From positions 96,828 to 160,827 of the forward strand of contig JAPLES010000009.1 of the NCBI GenBank assembly GCA_026391075.1: a DNA stretch of 64,000 nt. Reading direction: 5' to 3'. The position numbers and the translations under genes are program-made. Position 1 is the stretch's first letter. Each line of letters opens with the position of its first letter. The DNA is from Bacteroidota bacterium. Lineage in GTDB: Bacteria > Bacteroidota > Bacteroidia > Chitinophagales > LD1. A model generated the notes under the pieces. The model was not told the DNA's origin. It worked only from the letters and a program-made list of their open reading frames with translations, and made no database searches. Shown piece by piece: positions 25,027-31,535 of this stretch.

Positions 25027-25061
25027 GCGTATTTCTACGCAAAAACTGCGTATAAATACGC
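25027..25061. repeat. Two tandem palindromes, centres 21 bp apart
   Basis: GCGTATTTCTACGC (25027-25040) and GCGTATAAATACGC (25048-25061) are each palindromic (5- and 6-base arms) and match each other at 12 of 14 positions directly and 13 of 14 in inverted orientation. Seven bases separate them, so the centres are 21 bp apart, two helical turns. This looks like a double operator or a small structured repeat upstream of the minisatellite. Confidence 0.7.
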
Positions 25062-25164
25062 AATCTGCTGTGCCAGAAACGCCTTTTTTGAAAGTTCGCG
25101 GCTTTTGAAAACTGCTTTAAACAAAAAATTATTTTTAATAATACATTGAGTTTCAAAAACAGAT

Positions 25165-25479
25165 ACAGTGCTAATCTGCATCGTTGCAGTTCTAATTAGA
25201 TTCAGCGCAGTTCTAATCTACTTCACACCTTTTCTAATTAGAATCACACTAATTCTCATTAGCATCGTTGCAGTTCTAATCTGCATCGCACCAGTTCGAA
25301 TTAGATTCGTTCCGATTTTTGTTAGCATCACTGCTGTTCTAATTAGATTCAGTGCAGTTCTAATCTACTTCGCTCCTTTTCTAATTAGATTCACTGCTGT
25401 TCTTGTTAGAACCATTGCCGTTTTAATTAGATTTAGTGCAGTTCTAATCATCTCCGTTGCAGTTCTTGTTATCTCGGCT
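25165..25479. repeat. 21-bp minisatellite, 15 contiguous units
   Basis: Fifteen units of exactly 21 bases with no indels. The core is TTCTAATTAGATTC (palindrome TCTAATTAGA) or the variant TTCTAATCTGCATC/TTCTAATCTACTTC, flanked by GCAG. Units 2-4 (25186-25248) recur as units 9-11 (25333-25395), offset 147 bases, so the array grew in part by a seven-unit block duplication. One plus-strand frame stays open through the array (GTG 25168 to 25551) and would give a hydrophobic 7-residue repeat (VLIRFSA type); as the period is a multiple of three this needs no selection. About 85 bases before and 240 after carry no gene. Confidence 0.93.
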
Positions 25480-25591
25480 TTTTATTGCAATGCAAAAATT
25501 TTTTCTGCGTTGTTTTTAAATTTTGAATTTTTCTTTCGTCTGCGCAAATAGGTTGCGCCCTGCTACCCCATATTTGTATTTGTAAATACAG

Positions 25592-25613
25592 CCTGCCTAT
25601 ATATAAAGGCAGG
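25592..25613. repeat. Small palindrome CCTGCCT / AGGCAGG
   Basis: Seven-base arms (25592-25598 and 25607-25613) around an AT loop, 106 bases before the FN3 gene. The arm sequence is shared with the intragenic palindrome at 60993-61015. Confidence 0.6.
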
Positions 25614-25718
25614 TGAAGCAGTAAACAAAGTGCACTTGTTTGCTGAATAACCCACCTTGTTGCGCAACGGCAGGCGGTATTTGCACTATTTATTTTTTTA
25701 TTTTTAAATCTATCCATT

Positions 25719-26339
25719 ATGAGTCGCGTAAAAATTGACTTCGACAAAAAACCGGTTCCTCAACAGGTAGCCGAAAGCCGTGATAAGCAAACTAAAATCA
25801 CGGGTAACCCTAATTTCGTAACTCCGATACCTTCGCTAGCTGATATAAAAGCAGCTACTGATGCTTTGGAAAATGCTTACACCGATGCGCTGAATGGCGA
25901 CAGAGCCAAAAAAGCTACCATGCGCATTACGCGTAAAGCATTAAAAGAACTGATTGTGAAACTGGCAGACTATGTACAGATTATCAGCGATGGTGATGAA
26001 ACAAAAATTCTGAGCAGCGGATTTGGTGTGCGCAAACAACGCACACCTGCAACTGTGCCTGATGTGCCTATAGATGTAAAGGTAAGCTCTACAGAATTTG
26101 ATGGTGCATTAGACATTAGCTTTAAACCTGTAAAAGGTGCTAAGAGTTATGTGTTTGAAATCTGTGCCGACCCATTGGCCGAGAAAAATTTTACTCCGGT
26201 TGAAATCAGCACCAGGTCCAGCATTCGGGTAAAGGATTTAGCACCGGGAACCAAATACTGGTTTCGTGTACTGGCTGTAAACGCAGCAGGTAAAAGCGGT
26301 TGGAGTGTTCCGCAGAGCGGTAGAACTACTCAGTTCTAG
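25719..26339 (+). CDS. Fibronectin type III domain protein
   Basis: A 206-residue protein without a signal peptide. Residues about 40-105 form a helical region (LADIKAATDALENAYTDALNGDRAKKATMRITRKALKELIVKLADYVQ). Residues about 118-206 are a fibronectin type III domain (PDVPIDVKVSSTEFDGALDISFKP, YVFEICADP, VKDLAPGTKYWFRVLAVNAAGKSGWS). This two-part arrangement is common in Bacteroidota proteins of unknown function. It sits alone after the 970-base repeat-rich stretch, with its own terminator. The lack of an export signal is odd for an FN3 protein. Role unknown. Confidence 0.82.
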   Translation: MSRVKIDFDKKPVPQQVAESRDKQTKITGNPNFVTPIPSLADIKAATDALENAYTDALNGDRAKKATMRITRKALKELIVKLADYVQIISDGDETKILSSGFGVRKQRTPATVPDVPIDVKVSSTEFDGALDISFKPVKGAKSYVFEICADPLAEKNFTPVEISTRSSIRVKDLAPGTKYWFRVLAVNAAGKSGWSVPQSGRTTQF

Positions 26340-26365
26340 AATTCAGGTTTTTGTGTTTAGTTACT

Positions 26366-26396
26366 AAAGCTCTCCCGGAAGGGGGAGCTTTTTTTG
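26366..26396 (+). terminator. Terminator of the FN3 gene
   Basis: AAGCTCTCCC / GGGGGAGCTT hairpin (one G-T pair) with a run of seven T, 26 bases after the FN3 stop codon. Confidence 0.85.
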
Positions 26397-26492
26397 TTTA
26401 TGCAAATCACCCTTCTACTCTTCTTTCAACTCCCACCCACTTAATTATCTTCGCCCGCGCAATATTTTAAATCAATAGCTGTTTACTTAACT

Positions 26493-27530
26493 GTGCTTAA
26501 TCAATTTTATAAAAGGTGCTTTGCACCATTTTTTTTCTTCCTAAGTTTTACTGCATCGGCTCAGGATGTAGTGATGAGTCAGTATTTTTCAGCACCGCTT
26601 TATCTTAATCCTGCATTGGCGGGTATTTCTTATGGTCCTCGCGCCACTTTAAATTACCGCAACCAGTGGAGCTCGCTGGGCGATGGATTTAATGGCGGCT
26701 ATACTACTTATATGGCGGGTTGCGATATGCATATTGATAAAATACGCGCAGGTATAGGCGTGCAGTTTGTAGGCGATTTAATTGCGAATGGACTTTACGG
26801 AAGTTACAAAGCCAGTTTAATGTATTCGCAGCAAATAAAGTTCAACCGCAAAATGGCTATGAAAATTGGCATTGAGGGAACTTATATTCACAAGCAAATT
26901 CGCTGGAACGATTTAACCTGGAGCGATATGATAAACCCTTATACAGGTTTTTATAACAATGTAGATATTCGAAATCCTACGAATGAACCTGTACCAGGAA
27001 AAACATCGACCGACCAGGGCGATATGGGAGCGGGTTTGGTTTTTTTTACCGAGAAGTTATATGTGGGTTTTGCTGCCAGTAATTTATTGATGCGCAAACA
27101 ATCGGTAACAGGAAACAGCAGCGATGCCGTGCCTCCGCGTTTTGTTTTTCACTTTGGTGCTAATCTCAATATTAAACACCGTCACGATAACCAATACAAT
27201 ATTTGGATATCACCTAACGTTTTATTTGTGAACCAGGGAAAAGCTTTGCAGGTACAAGGAAGTTTGTTGGCAGGAATCAGTTTTATGTATTTCGGCTTGG
27301 GATATAGAAATGTGATTTATAATTCAGATGCCGTTATAGGTTATGTAGGATTTAAGAAAGGGAAATTCAGAGTAGGTTACAGTTATGATTATACGATTTC
27401 GAAGTTGATGAATAAAACAGGTGGAACGCATGAGCTTTCGTTTACGTTTAACTGGACAGGTGACGATAATTCGCTGAATCCGAAAAAGAATAAGGGCTAT
27501 GTTCCTTGTCCTGATATTCTTAATTTTTAA
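26493..27530 (+). CDS. porP: PorP/SprF-family outer-membrane protein (T9SS)
   Basis: A 345-residue beta-barrel protein. The signal peptide ends at SFTASA, and the mature protein opens QDVVMSQYFSAPLYLNPALAG, the hallmark of PorP/SprF. Repeating amphipathic strands run to the end (GIGVQFVGDLIANGLYGSYKASLMYSQQI, FRVGYSYDYTISKLMNKTGGTHELSF). Members are T9SS outer-membrane components or dedicated anchors for large type-B-CTD adhesins such as SprB; the giant adhesin at 33695-41881 is a possible client. Start GTG at 26493 gives a good signal peptide. It precedes gldJ by 234 bases. Confidence 0.9.
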   Translation: MLNQFYKRCFAPFFFFLSFTASAQDVVMSQYFSAPLYLNPALAGISYGPRATLNYRNQWSSLGDGFNGGYTTYMAGCDMHIDKIRAGIGVQFVGDLIANGLYGSYKASLMYSQQIKFNRKMAMKIGIEGTYIHKQIRWNDLTWSDMINPYTGFYNNVDIRNPTNEPVPGKTSTDQGDMGAGLVFFTEKLYVGFAASNLLMRKQSVTGNSSDAVPPRFVFHFGANLNIKHRHDNQYNIWISPNVLFVNQGKALQVQGSLLAGISFMYFGLGYRNVIYNSDAVIGYVGFKKGKFRVGYSYDYTISKLMNKTGGTHELSFTFNWTGDDNSLNPKKNKGYVPCPDILNF

Positions 27531-27687
27531 TTGGAGAAAGACGAAACGTTTTACGCGCGTGGCGCGCAGCTGATGAGAAGAAGAGAAAACGGGAGCGCCA
27601 AATGATTTTAGTTATCGGATTTTTTTAGAAAAAGCGATAGCGACAAATTTGTTAAATACCGCAGACAAAATTTATTAAGAAAACCTT

Positions 27688-27716
27688 TTTGACTTTACAG
27701 AGAAATTATACTTTAG
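27688..27716 (+). promoter_or_regulatory. Candidate gldJ promoter
   Basis: TTTG 27688-27691, 17-base spacer, TACTTTAG 27709-27716 (seven of eight to TAnnTTTG counting the final positions loosely). Start of transcription would be near 27723, 42 bases before gldJ. Confidence 0.4.
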
Positions 27717-27764
27717 CAACCTTATAAAAAAGAACCCTTTTAAAACTAAACTTAAAAACAAACC

Positions 27765-29258
27765 ATGAAGCTTAGCAAATTGTATCCGCTTCTCGCTCTT
27801 CTGCTTTTGATTGCATCGTGCGGAAAAGAAAAATCTTCAGTAACCGGATGGAACTACAACGACACCAAAAATGGTGGATTTGAAGTGACTAAATACCAAG
27901 GACAGGAAACTGGTCCAGGCTTGGTTTACGTACAAGGGGGCACTTTTATTATGGGTAATACCGAACAGGATGTGATGTATGAATTTCACAACGTTGCGCG
28001 TAGAGCCACTGTTTCTTCTTACTACATGGATGAAACCGAAGTTGCCAATGTTCACTATCGTGAATATTTATACTGGATGAACCGTGTGTTCGGAACTGAT
28101 TTTCCGGATGTGGTGCGTAAGGCATTGCCTGATACATTGGTTTGGAGAGATGAGTTAGCTTATAACGAACCTTACGTGGAGTATTACTTCCGTCACCCGG
28201 CTTATGATTTTTATCCGGTAGTTGGAATTAACTGGTTACAGGCAAATGATTTTGCATCATGGCGTTCGGACCGTGTGAATGAGAGAATTTTAATTACGAA
28301 AGGTGTATTAGCTGAAAACCCATCGCAGGTAGGAAGCGATAACTTCAATACCGAATCTTATTTAGTAGGTCAATATGAAGGTGCTGCCGGAAAAAGACCA
28401 ATGAAGGATTTGAACCCTACAGGAACTGGAACGCGTCACGTGCGTTTGGAAGATGGTGTTATGTTACCAAAATACCGTTTACCTACAGAAGCTGAATGGG
28501 AATATGCAGCATTGGCTTTAATTGGAAATCAACCGGCAGGAACAGAGGAAAGAATTACTGACCGAAGAATTTATCCTTGGAATGGAACTTCAACTCGTTA
28601 TCCTAAGTCGGGTATGTGGCAAGGTACTTTTCTTGCAAACTTTAAAAGAGGTCGTGGAGATAACATGGGTATTTCAGGAAACTTAAATGACAATGCAGAT
28701 ATTACTGCTCCTGTAAAATCTTTCATTCCGAACGATTTTGGTTTGTATAATATGGCAGGAAACGTGAATGAGTGGGTGATGGATGTTTACCGCCCTATGA
28801 CAACTGTTGATGCTAATGATTTCAAAACTTTCCGTGGAAATCAATTCAAAACAAAGGTGTTGGATGCTGATGGAAACCCTGTTGAAAAAGACAGTTTAGG
28901 AAAAGTTCAGTATCGCGATGTAACTCAAGAGGAAAGTGCTAACCGCAGAAACTACCGCAAAGGTGATGTAAGAAATTACACTGATGGTGATGAGAACTCT
29001 AATGTGGATTACAAGTTTGGTCAGTCTAGTTTGATTGATGAAAATGTTCGTGTTTACAAAGGCGGAAGCTGGAAAGACAGGGCGTATTTTCTTTCACCGG
29101 GAACAAGAAGATATTTAGACCAGGCATTGGCTACCGATGATTTAGGTTTCCGTTGTGCGATGGACAGAGTAGGTTCTCCATCAGGCAATATCATGAAAGG
29201 CGGAAAGGGTGGAAATAATTTTCCGAAAGAAAAAGGAAAGAGAAAGATGAAGGGATAA
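27765..29258 (+). CDS. gldJ: Gliding/T9SS lipoprotein GldJ
   Basis: A 497-residue outer-membrane lipoprotein with a formylglycine-generating-enzyme (SUMF1) fold that is structural, not catalytic, in this family. The signal peptide ends LLLIASC (Cys19). SVTGWNYNDTKNGGFEV and GPGLVYVQGGTFIMG mark the GldJ rather than the GldK branch. Further FGE segments are YYMDETEVANVHYREYL, YRLPTEAEWEYAALAL, NMAGNVNEWVMDVYRPM and RVYKGGSWKDRAYF. GldJ stabilises GldK and the T9SS ring/motor connection. Proximity to murF, as I recall from flavobacteria, agrees. A terminator follows. Confidence 0.88.
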   Translation: MKLSKLYPLLALLLLIASCGKEKSSVTGWNYNDTKNGGFEVTKYQGQETGPGLVYVQGGTFIMGNTEQDVMYEFHNVARRATVSSYYMDETEVANVHYREYLYWMNRVFGTDFPDVVRKALPDTLVWRDELAYNEPYVEYYFRHPAYDFYPVVGINWLQANDFASWRSDRVNERILITKGVLAENPSQVGSDNFNTESYLVGQYEGAAGKRPMKDLNPTGTGTRHVRLEDGVMLPKYRLPTEAEWEYAALALIGNQPAGTEERITDRRIYPWNGTSTRYPKSGMWQGTFLANFKRGRGDNMGISGNLNDNADITAPVKSFIPNDFGLYNMAGNVNEWVMDVYRPMTTVDANDFKTFRGNQFKTKVLDADGNPVEKDSLGKVQYRDVTQEESANRRNYRKGDVRNYTDGDENSNVDYKFGQSSLIDENVRVYKGGSWKDRAYFLSPGTRRYLDQALATDDLGFRCAMDRVGSPSGNIMKGGKGGNNFPKEKGKRKMKG

Positions 29259-29280
29259 GAGAATCCTTCACTATAAATAA

Positions 29281-29311
29281 AAAAGCCTTCCGATTTTCGG
29301 GAGGCTTTTTT
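29281..29311 (+). terminator. gldJ terminator
   Basis: AAAAGCCTTCC / GGGAGGCTTTTTT hairpin with loop GATTTTC, 22 bases after the gldJ stop. Confidence 0.88.
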
Positions 29312-29370
29312 GTTACCAAAACCATAAGTTCATTGTTTGCTATTATTGCACTGTTACACAAAAAATCAAC

Positions 29371-30114
29371 ATGAGTTTGTCACTTACTTTTAAACGGAAA
29401 TTCAAAACCATTTTTCTTCGTTTCAATCTGCATAAGATAACCGAGCCATTTACGGGAGCGTTGTTGAACCTTGCCTATATTTCGAAGTTCAGCGCATGGC
29501 GCGCGCAAAACAGCAATCCTGCTTACAACGATTTCTATCTGGCAGATTGGGATTACAACAAACGCTACAAACTCTATGAATTTATTCTCGGTCACGAAAA
29601 ATTAGACCAGCCCATTAATTATTTAGAGTTCGGAGTTTGTGAAGGTCATTCGTTTCGCTGGTGGTTGAAGAATAACAAAGTTGCTTCATCGCGTTTTTAT
29701 GGCTTTGATACTTTTACAGGATTGCCCGAACAATGGGACCAGTTTAAAGCAGGCGACATGAGCACCAACGGAAATTTGCCCGATGTAAGTGGAGACACAC
29801 GCGTTGAATTTTTGAAAGGACTTTTTCAGGAAACGCTTCCAGGGTTTTTAAAACAGTTTGACAACTCGCGTAGAAAAATAATTCATCTTGATGCCGATTT
29901 GTATTCGTCAACCCTTTACACACTGGCAAGTTTAGAGCCGCATTTGAAGGAAGGGGATATTTTAATTTTTGATGAGTTCGGTGTTCCTACTCACGAGTTT
30001 CTTGCATTGATGAATTACCAATCGGCATTCAGAAGAGAAGTGGAATTGATAGCCGCAGCCAATAATTATTTTTTCACTGCGTTTAAGGTGAAAGGATTGA
30101 AGAAGGGATTTTAA
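29371..30114 (+). CDS. TylF/macrocin-type O-methyltransferase-like protein
   Basis: A 247-residue class I SAM-dependent methyltransferase-like protein. The SAM motif I is YLEFGVCEGHSFRWW, followed by YGFDTFTGLPEQWD, an ordered strand SRRKIIHLDADLYSSTLYTL and DILIFDEFGVPTHEF, which fit the TylF/MycF family in which Asp residues bind a metal and the sugar hydroxyl. The probable role is methylation of a glycan or small molecule, but the acceptor is unknown. It lies between gldJ and murF on the same strand and is separated from murF by an inverted repeat. Confidence 0.82.
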   Translation: MSLSLTFKRKFKTIFLRFNLHKITEPFTGALLNLAYISKFSAWRAQNSNPAYNDFYLADWDYNKRYKLYEFILGHEKLDQPINYLEFGVCEGHSFRWWLKNNKVASSRFYGFDTFTGLPEQWDQFKAGDMSTNGNLPDVSGDTRVEFLKGLFQETLPGFLKQFDNSRRKIIHLDADLYSSTLYTLASLEPHLKEGDILIFDEFGVPTHEFLALMNYQSAFRREVELIAAANNYFFTAFKVKGLKKGF

Positions 30115-30128
30115 GAAGAAAGATAGTG

Positions 30129-30184
30129 CCACGAATGCACGAATAAAGGCAAATACATTTTTTGGATTATTCGTGCATTCGTGG
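30129..30184. repeat. Perfect inverted repeat, 18-base arms, 8-bp period
   Basis: Arms 30129-30146 and 30167-30184 are exact reverse complements with a 20-base loop. Each arm is CCACGAAT plus GCACGAAT, two octamers. It fills the gap before murF and creates an apparent GTG start at 30181. Confidence 0.9.
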
Positions 30185-30210
30185 TATTGAAGGTTTTAAA
30201 AAGAACAGTG

Positions 30211-31530
30211 ATGTCTCAAGAACTGATAGAAAAACTCTACTCACTTTATCTCGCTTCGAGCGGTGTAACTACCGACACCCGCAACATCAACCAAGGGAAT
30301 ATTTTTTTTGCACTGAAAGGCGAAAATTTCAACGCCAATCTTTTTGCAGAGGAGGCATTGACAAAAGGTGCTGCTTATGTAGTTGTAGATGAAATTTCAA
30401 ATCCTGAATGGGAAACTAAGTTTGGTGAGAGACTGATTTTAGTTGATGCTGTTTTGAAAACGCTTCAACGATTAGCCGGGCATCATCGCGCACAATTAAA
30501 TTGTCCAGTTCTTGCCATTACAGGCAGCAATGGAAAAACAACTACAAAGGAATTGATTGCCGCTGTTCTTTCGAAAAAATTTAAAACCTACGCCACTAAA
30601 GGAAATCTAAATAATCACATCGGGATTCCGCTTACACTGCTTTCGATAAAAAGTGATGTTGAGTTTGCCGTGATTGAGATGGGCGCAAACCATCAGGGAG
30701 AAATTGCTTCGTACTGCGAATACGTAAAGCCCGATTATGGTTTAATTACCAATGTTGGTTTGGCACATATTGAAGGTTTCGGTGGATTTGAAGGTGTGGT
30801 GAAAGGCAAAACAGAGTTGTATAAAGATATTGCTTTAAGAGGTGGAAAGGTTTTTATAAACTGCGATACACAATTACTAATTGACGAATTACAAATTACT
30901 AATTATCCTCCTCATGATATTATAAGTTATGGAACCAATGCAAATGCTTTTTGCAAAGGGGAAGTTGGTGGAAGCAAAGAATTTCTTTCGGTGCTTATAG
31001 AAGGAGAAGCGATTCAAGCCAATTTGGTAGGCGAATACAATTTCGAAAATGTAATGAGCGCGGTATGTGTCGGGAAATATTTTGGAGTTGAAACGACACA
31101 GATTAAAGAAGCCATTGAAAATTATAAACCGACTAATAATCGCTCGCAAAAAATTTCATTGGGTTCTAACACAATTTTTCTTGATGCATACAATGCAAAC
31201 CCTTCGAGTATGCTTGAAGCGTTGAAAAATTTCGAGAAGATTGAGGCGAAGAACAAAGTTGTAGTGTTAGGCCAAATGATGGAGTTAGGAAAATATTCTG
31301 AAGAGGAACATCAGAAAATTGTGGCAGCACTAAGCAGTAGCCGTTGGCAGAAAGTGAAAAAAGTTTTTGTAGGAAAAGAATTTAAATTTTTGAAAACAGA
31401 TTCTTCGGTTTTATGGTTTGAAAAAACAGAGGAAGTAAAAGATTGGTTCAAACAACAACAGTTTGAAAACAGCTACGTATTGATCAAGGGGTCACGTAAA
31501 AATGAACTTGAAAAAATTTTGAAAGATTAA
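30211..31530 (+). CDS. murF: UDP-MurNAc-tripeptide-D-alanyl-D-alanine ligase
   Basis: The ligase adding D-Ala-D-Ala to the peptidoglycan precursor in the cytoplasm. Seen: SGVTTDTRNINQGNIFFALKGE at the N-terminus, the ATP loop ITGSNGKTTTKELIA, IEMGANHQGEIASY, NEIGF-like NVGLAHIEGFGGFEGV, and FLDAYNANPSSMLEALKNF in the C-terminal domain. The frame extends upstream to GTG 30181, but that codon lies in the inverted repeat; ATG 30211 gives MSQELIEKLYSLYLAS, a better start, and about 439 residues. Residues near 221-232 (TQLLIDELQITN) are encoded by a 7-bp array. Confidence 0.93.
   Translation: MSQELIEKLYSLYLASSGVTTDTRNINQGNIFFALKGENFNANLFAEEALTKGAAYVVVDEISNPEWETKFGERLILVDAVLKTLQRLAGHHRAQLNCPVLAITGSNGKTTTKELIAAVLSKKFKTYATKGNLNNHIGIPLTLLSIKSDVEFAVIEMGANHQGEIASYCEYVKPDYGLITNVGLAHIEGFGGFEGVVKGKTELYKDIALRGGKVFINCDTQLLIDELQITNYPPHDIISYGTNANAFCKGEVGGSKEFLSVLIEGEAIQANLVGEYNFENVMSAVCVGKYFGVETTQIKEAIENYKPTNNRSQKISLGSNTIFLDAYNANPSSMLEALKNFEKIEAKNKVVVLGQMMELGKYSEEEHQKIVAALSSSRWQKVKKVFVGKEFKFLKTDSSVLWFEKTEEVKDWFKQQQFENSYVLIKGSRKNELEKILKD
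30871..30905. repeat. 7-bp periodic repeat inside murF
   Basis: Five heptamers: CAATTAC, TAATTGA, CGAATTA, CAAATTA, CTAATTA. They are in frame and encode QLLIDELQITN on the plus strand, in a loop of the MurF central domain. Confidence 0.75.
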
Positions 31531-31535
31531 GTTTT

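Noticed and set aside
25165-25479. CRISPR array at the 21-bp repeat
   Set aside because: The units are contiguous with no spacers and no cas gene is present.
25168-25551. 127-residue open frame of hydrophobic heptads as a real protein
   Set aside because: It lies inside a 21-bp repeat, where any stop-free unit frame stays open; no start context or family supports it. Kept as a repeat feature.
27765-29258. GldK rather than GldJ
   Set aside because: GldK also has an FGE fold, but the TGWNYND..NGGFEV start and the nearby murF favour GldJ; I cannot exclude it wholly.
30181-30210. GTG start of murF
   Set aside because: The codon is inside the inverted repeat; ATG 30211 gives the expected MurF N-terminus.
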